64,000 nt of DNA from Armatimonadota bacterium (GCA_013359125.1 JABWCR010000011.1:21698-85697), one strand, 5' to 3'. Counted from the first letter of the stretch, positions 7,543 to 16,825 are shown. The notes: generated by a model not told the origin, from the sequence alone. A program made the numbers and translations.

Positions 7543-8604
7543 ATGCATCGAGCCCTGTTTGCCGTCTCAGTCGCGGTCCTATTGATAGGCTGCGCCGATA
7601 CCCAAACCCAAAAACCCAAGTTTAAGAGTTTCGATTCCAGTCGCACCATGGTTAAGCTGAACATTACGATCCCGGTTACGGGCGAGCGCCATTACGTAGT
7701 CGATTGCTCAAAAGTGAATCCTGGAGACACCGTCCGCACCCAGGGCGGCGAGCCGCCAAGAGCCTGGCTCTACTTTAGCGAGGACGTAACGTTTCAATCC
7801 GTACGATACAACGGACCGATCATGGACGACGTTCCGATGGAGGGACCCGCCTTCATGCGTTCCTGGGGATTCCAGTACATCTCGGACGACCTCGATGGGG
7901 ATAACCAGGTCAGCAACTCTGTCAACATGACCATGGAGTTTCGAGAGTGGAGCGGCTTCCAATGCGATACGCCGGGCGATTCATGGTTCACCATTGACTT
8001 ACAAAACTTGCCCGACAATGCATGGGTGGGCGTCGGCATTGGCTTTGTCGGCGGCGGCGTTCACATCCCCGGTCCGTGCTACGTGTCGATGAACTTTAAC
8101 GACGAGCGCGTAGGGCCCGTGACGACAACCGGGAGAAGCGGCGATTCTAAGAGAACGAGCAACCAGAGCCTCTGGATCGATGATCCCGACTTCGGCTTCT
8201 GCCAATTGACGGACATGATCAGCGGCTCCCTCGCCCTAACGATCGCAGGCTCTCACAACGTGATCTTCCGTGTGAGCAACGACGCCCTTGCCCAGATGCC
8301 TTTCTTAACCGTAGGACTGAACGATGACGGATTCAACGACCGTTACTACGCCGAGCGCCTCTGGCGGTATGAGGACGAGGATGTGCACTATTTCTCGAAG
8401 CATTTCTGGGGAGACGGCTTCTATAATGTCCGTTCGATACCGATGCTGAAGAAACTCGGTTTCTTCAGTGTAGGCAGTTTCGATCCAGAGAATCCAGAGA
8501 TTGTCGACATCGACCTGAGATCCGGCGATGTGAACGGCGACAACGTCGTGGACGATACCGATCTCGCGATCGTTCTGACCAACTTCGGTCTGTCGGGCGA
8601 CTAA
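7543..8604 (+). CDS. Secreted lipoprotein with C-terminal dockerin-like repeat
   Basis: 353 residues. The signal peptide ends in a lipobox (LIGC, Cys at about residue 17), so the protein is probably lipid-anchored. The body is Trp-, Asp- and Gly-rich with no family I recognise. Residues about 330-351 (SGDVNGDNVVDDTDLAIVL, then TNFG) are a Ca2+-binding dockerin-type-I-like EF-hand loop, seen widely in secreted proteins of Planctomycetes and Armatimonadota outside cellulosomes. A good Shine-Dalgarno sequence (AAGGAGG) lies 7 nt before the start and a perfect terminator hairpin follows 10 nt after the stop. Function unknown; a cell-surface role is inferred. Confidence 0.8.
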   Translation: MHRALFAVSVAVLLIGCADTQTQKPKFKSFDSSRTMVKLNITIPVTGERHYVVDCSKVNPGDTVRTQGGEPPRAWLYFSEDVTFQSVRYNGPIMDDVPMEGPAFMRSWGFQYISDDLDGDNQVSNSVNMTMEFREWSGFQCDTPGDSWFTIDLQNLPDNAWVGVGIGFVGGGVHIPGPCYVSMNFNDERVGPVTTTGRSGDSKRTSNQSLWIDDPDFGFCQLTDMISGSLALTIAGSHNVIFRVSNDALAQMPFLTVGLNDDGFNDRYYAERLWRYEDEDVHYFSKHFWGDGFYNVRSIPMLKKLGFFSVGSFDPENPEIVDIDLRSGDVNGDNVVDDTDLAIVLTNFGLSGD

Positions 8605-8614
8605 TCGGCCAAAA

Positions 8615-8641
8615 GGCTGAGGGCCTTTTTGGCCCTCAGCC
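8615..8641. terminator. Bidirectional intrinsic terminator
   Basis: GGCTGAGGGCC-ttttt-GGCCCTCAGCC, a perfect 11-bp inverted repeat between the convergent lipoprotein gene (stop 8604) and gapA (stop 8636-8638, inside the right arm). T-rich or A-rich tracts lie in the loop and at the left edge (AAAA at 8611-8614, a U-tract on the minus strand), so it best fits termination of gapA and probably serves both. Confidence 0.75.
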
Positions 8642-9640
8642 GGCCATCATCTTCGCCAAATCCGCCACGCGACAGCTGTAGCCCCACTCGTTGTCGTACC
8701 AAGCCAACACCTTGACCATGTTCTCCTGCATCACCATGGTATAGGCCGAATCGACGATGCTGGAGCGCGAATCGCCTCGAAAGTCCGAAGAGACCAACTC
8801 CTCGTCGCAAACGCCCAAGATGCCCTTCAGCCGACCGTTAGCCGCCTCTCGAAAGGCCTGGTTGACCTCGTCCGCCGTAACGCTCCGACCGACCTGAACC
8901 ACCAGATCGACCGCGCTGACGGTCAATGTGGGCACCCGCATCGCATAGCCGTGCATCTTGCCCTTCAACTCGGGCATCACTAAACTAACCGCTTTCGCCG
9001 CTCCTGTGGTCGTCGGGATAATGCTCGCAGCCGCCGCCCGCGCTCGCCTCAAATCCTTGTGCGCCTGATCCTGAATGCGCTGATCGTTGGTGTACGCATG
9101 AATCGTGGTCATAAAGCCTTTTTCAATGCCAAATCGGTCTTGCAAGACTCTGCACACCGGCGCCAAGCAGTTGGTCGTGCACGATGCGTTCGAGACGATA
9201 CGGTGCTCGGCGGCCTTATACATGTCCTCGTTCACGCCCAATACGATCGTAACGTCCTCATTCTTGGCTGGTGCGGTGATAATCACGCGCTTCGCGCCCG
9301 CGGTCAAGTGCGCCTTGGCCTTCTCGGCGTCGGTAAACGCGCCCGTGCCTTCGACGACGATCTCCGCGCCCAAATTGCCCCAAGGAATGTTGGCCGGATC
9401 CTTCTCTGCAAAAATCCTGATCTGATCGCCATCGATCTTGATCGTGCCGTCTCCCGCCGATACGTCGCCTTGATAAATGCCATATGTAGTGTCGTACTTG
9501 AACAGGTGCGCGTTGGTGGCGGCGTCCGTTAGATCGTTCACGCCCACCACATCGAACTGTCCCCGATACTTCTCCAACATGGCGCGAAGCGTCAACCGCC
9601 CGATCCGCCCAAATCCATTGATTCCTATCTTAACCGCCAT
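8636..9640 (-). CDS. gapA: Glyceraldehyde-3-phosphate dehydrogenase, NAD-type
   Basis: 334 residues, full length. The Rossmann motif [10 protein letters not shown] is at 7-16; Asp36 (GVNDL) favours NAD over NADP; the catalytic cysteine is C154 in [12 protein letters not shown] and the paired histidine H181 in TTIHAYT. It converts glyceraldehyde-3-phosphate to 1,3-bisphosphoglycerate in glycolysis. GGAGG lies 8 nt before the ATG. It is monocistronic here: pgk and tpiA are not adjacent, unlike many gap operons. Confidence 0.97.
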   Translation of the reverse strand: MAVKIGINGFGRIGRLTLRAMLEKYRGQFDVVGVNDLTDAATNAHLFKYDTTYGIYQGDVSAGDGTIKIDGDQIRIFAEKDPANIPWGNLGAEIVVEGTGAFTDAEKAKAHLTAGAKRVIITAPAKNEDVTIVLGVNEDMYKAAEHRIVSNASCTTNCLAPVCRVLQDRFGIEKGFMTTIHAYTNDQRIQDQAHKDLRRARAAAASIIPTTTGAAKAVSLVMPELKGKMHGYAMRVPTLTVSAVDLVVQVGRSVTADEVNQAFREAANGRLKGILGVCDEELVSSDFRGDSRSSIVDSAYTMVMQENMVKVLAWYDNEWGYSCRVADLAKMMAG

Positions 9641-9695
9641 CGTCTTGTCCTCCGTTTAGCGCTTGTTGGCAATTCTACCTGACCCCTTCCAGCGG

Positions 9696-9701
9696 TATAC
9701 T
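9696..9701 (+). promoter_or_regulatory. -10 promoter box of S55 peptidase gene
   Basis: TATACT within GGTATACT, 33 nt before the GTG at 9735, with GGAGG (9724-9728) in between. TTGGCA at 9665-9670 is too distant to be a normal -35. Confidence 0.5.
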
Positions 9702-9734
9702 CAGCCCAGCAAATCTGCCAGCCGGAGGCTTACA

Positions 9735-12700
9735 GTGAGGCTGATCGCTCTACATCTCGCGCTCTTTAGCGCCCTTCTCGTTGCTTATGGCCAGAATCTT
9801 CCGCCCGACGCAATGCCCGTCTCGCAGGTTCGCCCTGGAATGAAGGGCTATGGGCTGACCGTCTTCAAGGGCCACACCGTCGAACGCTTCGATGTAGAGA
9901 TTATCGGCGTCTTGCACAATACGAACGTAGGGCGACCGCTCGTTCTGATCAAAATGAGCGGCGGACCGATCACCGAGCGAGGCGCGAACATCATCCAAGG
10001 CATGAGCGGCAGCCCGATCTATATCAACGGCAAATGCTTGGGCGCTGTGGCGTATGGCTTAGGATTTCCCAAGGAGCCGCAAGGATTGGTCACGCCGTTA
10101 GAGGACATGCTTGAAGCCCTCGACCCGAGACTTGAAAGCAAGCCGGTCTCCGACATCCGCCTAAAGAGCCCGATTCAGATAGCAGATCAAACTATATCGC
10201 GCATCGCTATCGCAACGGTGAGGCCAGACGACTTAGCGAACAACGTGGCCTGGTTTCGACCGCTCTTTACACCCCTCTCAGTCTCCGGCCTCTCGCCTCG
10301 GCGTCTGGCCGAGCTTTCAACCTTCTTGGAACCATACGGCTTAAAGCCAATGCTAGGTTTAGGCGGTACAGGCGCCCATGTGCCGACTCCCGTTGCCCCA
10401 GGCTCGGCCGTCGCCGGTTCGCTGGCCACCGGCGATGTCGATCTTTCCGCCATCGGCACCCTCACTTACATTACAGGCAACAAGATGGTCGCTTTTGGCC
10501 ATCCTTTTTTAGGTGTCGGCCATATCGAAATGCCCCTCTCGGCCGCCTCGATCGTCGATGTCTACCCGACGATGAGCGCATCGGCAAAAATGGGCAACGT
10601 TGCGCAACGCATTGGAACGATTTTTAACGATCGCGCGTTCGGCGTCGCAGGCGAGTTCGGCAGAAACCCGCGCACGGTCAAGATGACTGTAACCGCCCGC
10701 GACGCATCGACCGGCCGCTCGGCCCGGCTTGTTTCCGAAATCGCCTATCATCCTCAAATCACCAACTTCTTCTTCAGCATAATCGGCGCCGAAGCGCTCG
10801 ACCGCGTTCGATACGGCATGGAGAACACGACCGTCCGAGCCAAGTTCAAACTAACGACCGATACGATCGGCGCCATCGAACGCGAGAACGTCTTCTTCTC
10901 CAATGGCGGGGCATCCGTCGCCTTTCAAGAAGTCGGACAGCTGCTGTCGCTCTTGTCGACCAATCCCTCTTACGAGGTCCGCCCCGTCAGTCTCGAAATG
11001 GAGATCGAAGCCCTCAGCGCTCGAAACACTGCCGCCATCGAAAGAATCTCTGTAGAAAAAGCCGTCTATCGCCCGGGCGAAACCATAAAGGCAACCATTG
11101 CGCTCAGACCCTTTGGCGGCGTGTCGCAAACCATAGTCCAGACCCTCGAGCTGCCCAAAAATCTGCCCAATGGCCGATACTCGCTGCTTGCTCGAGGCGG
11201 TTCCGCGCCAGTCATGGGAGGACTGCCGCCGGGCATCATGGGCGGACCGCCTCCACAAAACCTGCCTCAAGCCTTGGCGCGTTTCAAAGAAAGAGAGCGC
11301 AACGACCAAATGACTCTCGCCTTGATGCTCAACTCCTTCGCCATAAACGTGGACGGGGTGCGATGGACCCATCTTCCGCCCCTCCTGAGCGAGATCGCCA
11401 GAAATCCAACGACTAGCGCGTTGTCCGTCGAGCGAGAAGAAATCAAAGTCGCCGCAGACACAAACTACGTCATGTCGGGCATGGCCGTCGTCTCCATACA
11501 GGTACAAAAGGAAGACCTAACCGAACGCCCTCAGCGTCCCGCTATGCAATCGCCCGAAGGAATGCCCGTTCCGCCCCCCGGCGAATTCGGCGCCCAACCG
11601 CCTCCGACGATCATGATGGACGAAGAAGATTTCGCAGCCTGGCCCAACCCCTGGTCGCCTTACTTTCAACCGCCTCCAACGCCTGTTCCTCCCCCCGCTC
11701 CTCCAATGGAGCAGCCCGTGTCGCGCCGCCTCAATCGCTGGTCGCCGACCAACATCGAGACGCTCGGCCGAGGGCGATTCTTTGGTGCGAGCATCAATGC
11801 GGAGGGAGTCATTGCCCCCGGCACGGAAATGACGATGCTCTGGGAACGCCCCGAGCCGAATCTCTACAGCATCGCGGTCGGACGCGACGGCAAACCCTAC
11901 TTGGGCGGCCTCGGCACGCTCTATCGATTAGAGCCCGAACGGTCGATCCCCGTCGGCACGGCGCCTGGACAAGCGCTGCTGTGCATGGCTGTAGCGCAAG
12001 ACGGAGCCATCTTTGTCGGCACAGGGCCAAAAGGCCAAATCTGGCGGATGGACGGCGCCAATCGCTTCTGGATGGCTCACGAGACCGGCGCCCGATATGT
12101 CAACGCGCTCTTGTGGGCTAACGGTTCGCTCTATGTCGCCACTGGCTCGCCCGCCCGGCTGTTGCGCATTCGGGAAAACCAGATCGAAGAACTCGCCCGC
12201 GGCGACGAAGGGCACTTCACAAGCCTTGCGACTTGGGGCGAAGACGTCGTCTTCGGCGCATCCGACAGCGGCGCGGTCCGATTGCTTCGGCGGGGATTGG
12301 TCTCGACGCTCTTTCACACGCCCGAGCCGAACGTGGCAGCGCTCACATTCGACTCCAAAGGTTCGCTCTATGCCGGTACGCATCCCAGAGGCATGGTCTA
12401 TCGATACGAGACGAGCGGACGCCTAACGCCGCTTACCCCGCGCCCCGGCCCAGCCGTCCGATCGCTCTGGACCGACGACCAGAGAATCTGGGCGGGCAGT
12501 CAGTCAGGCATCGCCTTTTGCAATGCGACCGGCGAACCACAATGGCAGTTCGTCTCCCAACCGCCCAACATAGAAACCTTCGCCGCGACCCCATACCTGG
12601 GCAAAGCGATCGCCATCACAGGCGCAGGCATCGCCATGGAGAGAAACGCCCGAGAGCCAATATACGAATCGCCCGTGCACGACGCCAAGCAGGCCGCCGA

Positions 12701-13676
12701 TTGGGGCAAGATCGAATGGCGCGGCGGCAAAGGCGTCGAAATCCAGACGCGAACGGGCAACACGCCGCTGCCCGACGCCGAATGGTCCACATGGTCTCGA
12801 ATCTATGCAGACCCCGACGGTTCTGTAATCGAAAGCCCCGACGCCCGCTACCTGCAATACCGCGTTCGATTCACCGACCGCTCCGCAACCGCGTCCAACG
12901 TCTCGGTCGCTTACATCCCCCGCAACCAACCGCCCAAGATCGAATGGCGAGAACCCCAAGAACAGGCCGCCGTCAGCGGCAAAGCGACGCTTCACTGGCA
13001 GGCCAGCGATCCCGATAACGATCAGCTCGCCTTTGAAGCCTTCTATTCTACGGACGACGGCAAGACCTGGACGCGCATCGAAAGCAAACCGACCGCCACC
13101 AACGACAAGCCGCAAACGCCTCCCAATGCGCTCCAGCGTCAGATAGATCAGGACCCGCGCATGTCGCCCGCCCTCCGAGCCGAGATCATGACCGACGCCG
13201 GTATGTCCGAGCCGCCCCCCGACAGCGGTCGTCGCGCCTCGATTGCCTGGGATACGGAAAAACTCCCCGACGGCGCCTATCGACTGAAAGTCTCGGCCAC
13301 CGACCGGCCCAGCGTCGCCGTCGGATTCGAAAAGGTCGAAAAAACGCTCGAAAAAGTGATCGTCTGCAACGCGCCGCCCAAGATCATAGCGAGCCTGATC
13401 GAAATCGATGCCGAAGGCCGAGCCAAAGTCTCCGGACGCGCTTGGCAACTGATCGGCGACCAACCCAGCGACCTGGCGCCCATCGCCTCCGTCCAATTCA
13501 AGGTGAACAACGGCGATTGGTACGCCGCCGAGGCGCTCGACCGCTTCTTCGATTCGGGCAGCGAGGCGTTCGAGTTCACGACCGACCAACTGCCCAAAGG
13601 CAAGAGCACGATCGCCGTCAAAGCCTTCGGCGCATCGGGCAAATCTGCCACCTACGAAGTCAAGGTCGAGCGGTGA
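9735..13676 (+). CDS. Giant exported SpoIVB-type S55 peptidase with propeller and Ig-like regions
   Basis: 1313 residues from GTG 9735, chosen because GGAGG lies 6 nt upstream and the N-terminus then reads as a signal peptide (RLIALHLALFSALLVAYGQ). Residues about 25-400 are a SpoIVB peptidase S55 domain: VRPGMKGYGLTVFKG and the serine motif GMSGSP at 89-94, with FGHPFLGVGHI further on. A Pro-rich linker (about 590-680) leads to a repeat region (about 700-980; SIAVGRDGKPYLGG, DGAIFVGTGPKGQIW) resembling a PQQ/NHL-type beta-propeller, then an Ig-like segment (SGKATLHWQASDPDNDQLAF). In Bacillus, S55 peptidases act in sporulation signalling; no sporulation genes are present, so a different periplasmic role is inferred. 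The stop overlaps the next start. Confidence 0.85.
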   Translation: MRLIALHLALFSALLVAYGQNLPPDAMPVSQVRPGMKGYGLTVFKGHTVERFDVEIIGVLHNTNVGRPLVLIKMSGGPITERGANIIQGMSGSPIYINGKCLGAVAYGLGFPKEPQGLVTPLEDMLEALDPRLESKPVSDIRLKSPIQIADQTISRIAIATVRPDDLANNVAWFRPLFTPLSVSGLSPRRLAELSTFLEPYGLKPMLGLGGTGAHVPTPVAPGSAVAGSLATGDVDLSAIGTLTYITGNKMVAFGHPFLGVGHIEMPLSAASIVDVYPTMSASAKMGNVAQRIGTIFNDRAFGVAGEFGRNPRTVKMTVTARDASTGRSARLVSEIAYHPQITNFFFSIIGAEALDRVRYGMENTTVRAKFKLTTDTIGAIERENVFFSNGGASVAFQEVGQLLSLLSTNPSYEVRPVSLEMEIEALSARNTAAIERISVEKAVYRPGETIKATIALRPFGGVSQTIVQTLELPKNLPNGRYSLLARGGSAPVMGGLPPGIMGGPPPQNLPQALARFKERERNDQMTLALMLNSFAINVDGVRWTHLPPLLSEIARNPTTSALSVEREEIKVAADTNYVMSGMAVVSIQVQKEDLTERPQRPAMQSPEGMPVPPPGEFGAQPPPTIMMDEEDFAAWPNPWSPYFQPPPTPVPPPAPPMEQPVSRRLNRWSPTNIETLGRGRFFGASINAEGVIAPGTEMTMLWERPEPNLYSIAVGRDGKPYLGGLGTLYRLEPERSIPVGTAPGQALLCMAVAQDGAIFVGTGPKGQIWRMDGANRFWMAHETGARYVNALLWANGSLYVATGSPARLLRIRENQIEELARGDEGHFTSLATWGEDVVFGASDSGAVRLLRRGLVSTLFHTPEPNVAALTFDSKGSLYAGTHPRGMVYRYETSGRLTPLTPRPGPAVRSLWTDDQRIWAGSQSGIAFCNATGEPQWQFVSQPPNIETFAATPYLGKAIAITGAGIAMERNAREPIYESPVHDAKQAADWGKIEWRGGKGVEIQTRTGNTPLPDAEWSTWSRIYADPDGSVIESPDARYLQYRVRFTDRSATASNVSVAYIPRNQPPKIEWREPQEQAAVSGKATLHWQASDPDNDQLAFEAFYSTDDGKTWTRIESKPTATNDKPQTPPNALQRQIDQDPRMSPALRAEIMTDAGMSEPPPDSGRRASIAWDTEKLPDGAYRLKVSATDRPSVAVGFEKVEKTLEKVIVCNAPPKIIASLIEIDAEGRAKVSGRAWQLIGDQPSDLAPIASVQFKVNNGDWYAAEALDRFFDSGSEAFEFTTDQLPKGKSTIAVKAFGASGKSATYEVKVER

Positions 13677-14764
13677 GCGCGCGCTTCTTCTTTCATCCCG
13701 ATACGGCAAAGTACGACTTTGGCCCGCGCCATCCTCTGCGCCCCGAGCGCTACGGTCGGACTTTTCAATTGCTCGAATGCCATGGCTTCTGGGCCGATCG
13801 CGCTCAGGACCCTGCGCGCCTGGCAACGCGCCAAGAACTGGAAACCGTGCACGACCCGGCCTACATCGATGCCGTGATCGAGGCGAGCCAAACGGGCAAA
13901 GCCGCGTCCGACTATGGCCTGGGCTACCACGGCGACAATCCTCCCTTCATCGGTATGCACCATGCCGCCAGCGCCTACTGCGGCGCAACGCTGGCAGCCG
14001 CAGACGCTGTAGTGGAGGGCGCGCAGACAGCCGTCAACATCGGAGGCGGTCTGCACCATGCACAACGGGCGCTGGCCTCGGGATTCTGCATATACAACGA
14101 TCCGGCGCTGGCCGTCCGCCGCCTGCAATCGCGATTCGCCCGGGTGGCCTACATCGACATCGACCTGCACCACGGCGACGGCGTGCAGGCGCTCTTTTAC
14201 GACGATCCAACCGTGATGACGCTCTCGATTCACGAATCCGGGCGGTGGCTCTATCCGGGCACGGGCTTTGTCTCCGAAAGGGGCGAAGGCACGGGCGTCG
14301 GCACATCGCTCAATCTGCCTATGGCGCCCTGCACGCCGGACGACATTTGGCAAGAGGCGCTCTTCCAGTTCGGTCTGCCGGCGGTAGAGCGCTTTAAGCC
14401 CGACGCCATCGTGCTCCAAATGGGCTGCGATCCGCACCATCTTGACCCGCTAGGGCATCTGAGCCTCACCGCGCAAGGCTGGCTGGAAGCCGTGCGTCGA
14501 GTGCGAGACTGGCGACTGCCGACGGTCGCGCTGGGCGGCGGAGGCTATAACATGAGTACGGTTCCGCGCATGTGGGCGGCGGCCATGGCCCTGCTCGATG
14601 GAGTCGAACTGCCCGACGAGACGCCGACCGACTGCCCGCTTCGAGATGAGATTCCAACCCTGTTCGACCACGCCCCCTTCGATCTATCCCCCGCACAAAT
14701 CGCTGTAGCGAAGGAACATTGGCTAAAAGTGCGGGACGAACTCCGCTCCCTCGGCCTGCCCTGA
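13673..14764 (+). CDS. Histone-deacetylase-family protein (AcuC-like)
   Basis: 363 residues from GTG 13673, which overlaps the previous stop as GTGA; the longer frame upstream is just the other reading frame of the S55 gene. Motifs of zinc-dependent deacetylases are complete: GGGLHHAQ, DIDLHHGDGVQALFY and LGGGGYNM. The family removes acetyl groups from protein lysines (AcuC acts on acetyl-CoA synthetase) or from small amides. Translational coupling to a secreted peptidase/propeller gene is unusual, and no acetyl-CoA synthetase or acetyltransferase is nearby, so the substrate is open. Confidence 0.9.
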   Translation: MSARFFFHPDTAKYDFGPRHPLRPERYGRTFQLLECHGFWADRAQDPARLATRQELETVHDPAYIDAVIEASQTGKAASDYGLGYHGDNPPFIGMHHAASAYCGATLAAADAVVEGAQTAVNIGGGLHHAQRALASGFCIYNDPALAVRRLQSRFARVAYIDIDLHHGDGVQALFYDDPTVMTLSIHESGRWLYPGTGFVSERGEGTGVGTSLNLPMAPCTPDDIWQEALFQFGLPAVERFKPDAIVLQMGCDPHHLDPLGHLSLTAQGWLEAVRRVRDWRLPTVALGGGGYNMSTVPRMWAAAMALLDGVELPDETPTDCPLRDEIPTLFDHAPFDLSPAQIAVAKEHWLKVRDELRSLGLP

Positions 14765-14806
14765 TTCGTGCTCAAAATTGTGCTACAAAATCAAGAAATC
14801 CCGTTT
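14763..14806 (+). repeat. 44-bp dispersed repeat, copy 1 (left arm of inverted pair)
   Basis: Begins GATTCGTGCTCAAAATTGTG and ends in a CCCGTTTG-like segment. The TGA stop of the deacetylase gene is part of the repeat edge. It is inverted relative to copy 2 at 14860-14903. Confidence 0.85.
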
Positions 14807-14814
14807 GTCCAACC

Positions 14815-14850
14815 TGGAACGCCAGGCTCCCGCCTGGCAAAACGCCGGGA
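14815..14850. repeat. 36-bp GC-rich module between inverted repeats
   Basis: Contains CCAGGC-tcccg-GCCTGG, a hairpin, followed by CAAAACGCCGGGA. All 36 bases are identical to 63779-63814 at the other end of the window. Confidence 0.85.
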
Positions 14851-14859
14851 ACCGCGAGC

Positions 14860-14903
14860 CGAACGGGAATCTGCGCAAATGTAGCACAATTTGAGTACGA
14901 ATC
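14860..14903 (-). repeat. 44-bp dispersed repeat, copy 2 (right arm of inverted pair)
   Basis: Reads CGAACGGGA ... AAATGTAGCACAATTTGAG ... TACGAATC on the plus strand, the reverse complement of copy 1. With copy 1 it bounds a 141-bp MITE- or REP-like element (14763-14903). It ends 28 nt before the TTG of the GMC gene. Confidence 0.85.
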
Positions 14904-14931
14904 GAGATCCAAAAAAATCGAGAGGGTAAGA

Positions 14932-16677
14932 TTGAACGCCATCGAACAAACCCTCCGAGCAGTCGCCGAAGCCGTCCTCTCCGACCGAGACGCCGCCAAG
15001 GTCGATCTCGACGCCCTCGCCGACCGCATGGCGCAGATAGCCGACGCAAACCCCAACATCGGCCCCAGAACCCGGCTAAAGAGGCTCCTCAAACTCATAT
15101 CCAGCCGTCTCGGCATGGCCCTCTTAGGCGCCTACGGTCCGTTCGCCAGCCAACCCCTTTCAGCCCGACGCCAGACCCTGATGAGATGGTCCACAGGACG
15201 ACCCTTGCAAAGAACCGCTTTTCAAGCCCTCAAACGCCTAGCCCTCTTTGCTGCCTACGGTTGCGAACCCTCGCTCTGGCCGATCGGCTACGAGCCGCTA
15301 GAACCGTCCGCCGGCTTCGACCTTGAAACCTCCGACCTCCCAAGCGAAGCCGACTTCATCGTGGTCGGCTCCGGCGCGGGCGGATCGGTCGCCGCCGCCG
15401 CGCTCGCCCAAGCAGGCTTCGATGTCTGCGTCTTAGAATCCGGCATCAACCCCCGACAGCTGGGCCTGAACGAGGCTGACGGCTTCCATCAGCTCTTTCT
15501 GGGCGGCGGCGCCCTGACCACGAGAGACCTGAGCGTCTCTATCCTGGCCGGAGGCGCATTGGGCGGGGGCACCACCGTCAATTGGCTCACCTGCTACCGC
15601 CCGCCGACCCTCGATCAATGGGAGCGCGATTCCGGCCTTCCCAAGCGGAAAATCGAGGAACAAATAGAGCGCATCGAATCGCGACTGGAAGTCAACGACA
15701 ATCCGGTCGAACTCAACCTCTCCAACCTTGCCCTGCAAAGAGGCTGCCAAAATCTCGGCTGGAGCGTCCATAGATTGCGGCGCAACGGTACAAACTGCGC
15801 CGATCGGTGCGCGCCCTGCACGTTTGGCTGTCCTTACGGTGCCAAACAGAGCGCCCCGCTCACCTATCTCAAGGACGCCTGCGCCCACGGAGCCAAAATC
15901 GTCTGCGACGCTCCTGCCAAACGCATTCTCTTCAACCGAGACCGCGCTACGGGCGTAGAGCTTTCAAATGGAGAACAAGTCATGGCCAGACGAGGCGTTG
16001 TGATCGCCTGCGGCGCCATCGAATCGCCCGCGCTCCTCCTCCGATCGGGTCTCAGAGGTATCGGCGCGAACCTCAGCCTGCACGTTACGACAGCAACCTT
16101 CGCCCAGTACGATGATCCGGTCAGCGCATTCTGGGGCGCGCCGCAAGCCGTCGCCTGCGACCAGTTCCTCGACGAAGGCATCCTGATCGAGACTCCCGCT
16201 CTCTATCCTGGCTTTGCCGCCGCCGCGTTCCCTTGGCCGGGCGATCCTCTCGAGCCAGGATTGGCCGTCTTCCTCTCGATCATTGCAGACGCGGGCGAGG
16301 GACGGATTACGCTCGATCGCCATGGCCAAGCGGTCATCGACTATCGACCGGGAACAAGAACTTCCGAACGACTATTGAAAGGCATAGAGGAAATGATCCG
16401 GCTTCACGAGGCCGCGGGCGGGCGCAACATCCGGACGCTTCATCAGCCGCCAACCGACAGGCCCGGCAAGATCGTTCCCAACCGCATTGGCCTCTTCAGC
16501 GCGCACCAGATGGGATCGTGCAGCCGAGCGGTCGATGCTCTGGGCCGCGCCAAAGGCAAAGACGGCCTCTTCATCGCCGACGCAAGCCTCTTCCCAACCT
16601 CGCTCGGCGTCAATCCGATGATCACCGTCATGGCGCTGGCCGCCTATGTGGCCGAAGACATCGTCGCCTCATCCTAA
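14932..16677 (+). CDS. FAD-dependent GMC oxidoreductase (long-chain alcohol oxidase-like)
   Basis: 581 residues from TTG 14932 (preceded by GAGAGGG); an open frame continues upstream only because the repeat element has no stop in it. After an alpha-helical N-terminal region (1-125) comes the FAD-binding motif VVGSGAGGSVAAAAL (about 143-157), a GGALGGGTTVNW stretch, and the C-terminal GMC region HQMGSCSRAVDALG and ADASLFPTSLGVNPMIT with the active-site His/Asn. C289, C293, C296 and C300 form a CxxxCxxCxxxC cluster, reminiscent of an Fe-S site, within the segment that FAO-type oxidases also have. It probably oxidises an alcohol; the substrate is unknown. No signal peptide. Confidence 0.85.
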   Translation: MNAIEQTLRAVAEAVLSDRDAAKVDLDALADRMAQIADANPNIGPRTRLKRLLKLISSRLGMALLGAYGPFASQPLSARRQTLMRWSTGRPLQRTAFQALKRLALFAAYGCEPSLWPIGYEPLEPSAGFDLETSDLPSEADFIVVGSGAGGSVAAAALAQAGFDVCVLESGINPRQLGLNEADGFHQLFLGGGALTTRDLSVSILAGGALGGGTTVNWLTCYRPPTLDQWERDSGLPKRKIEEQIERIESRLEVNDNPVELNLSNLALQRGCQNLGWSVHRLRRNGTNCADRCAPCTFGCPYGAKQSAPLTYLKDACAHGAKIVCDAPAKRILFNRDRATGVELSNGEQVMARRGVVIACGAIESPALLLRSGLRGIGANLSLHVTTATFAQYDDPVSAFWGAPQAVACDQFLDEGILIETPALYPGFAAAAFPWPGDPLEPGLAVFLSIIADAGEGRITLDRHGQAVIDYRPGTRTSERLLKGIEEMIRLHEAAGGRNIRTLHQPPTDRPGKIVPNRIGLFSAHQMGSCSRAVDALGRAKGKDGLFIADASLFPTSLGVNPMITVMALAAYVAEDIVASS

Positions 16678-16800
16678 CGCCGTGCGGCCGATGATCGGAA
16701 CCTTCTGCCTGGCCGACGTTTCTAAAGCCGTCGCCAAAGCCCCGCCCAAGTTCCCAGACCAAAAGCCCTAAGAGAGTTTTTTGTCCTGGGATTTTGACCG

Positions 16801-16825
16801 GCTCGTTTGCCGAACGGGGTTTTTT
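16801..16825 (+). terminator. Candidate intrinsic terminator of GMC gene
   Basis: CTCGTT-tgccg-AACGGG (stem with one G-U pair) followed by six T residues, 125 nt after the GMC stop. The stem overlaps repeat copy 3. The rest of 16678-16897 holds no gene. Confidence 0.4.

Noticed and set aside
8615..8641. Inverted repeat as an insertion-sequence end
   Set aside because: Perfect stem between convergent stops with T/A tracts is best explained as a bidirectional terminator; no second end or transposase.
12504..13826. Antisense open frame across the S55 gene (440 codons)
   Set aside because: High-GC shadow; Gly/Asp/Arg-rich without any recognisable domain.
14877..14903. Repeat read as a promoter (TTGTGC ... 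TACATT)
   Set aside because: All five copies keep the whole 44 bp, not just promoter-like positions, and two lie downstream of genes with nothing to transcribe.
14719..14931. N-terminal extension of the GMC oxidoreductase through the repeat element
   Set aside because: The frame is open only because the repeat has no stop in it; translated residues do not resemble the family and overlap the deacetylase gene.
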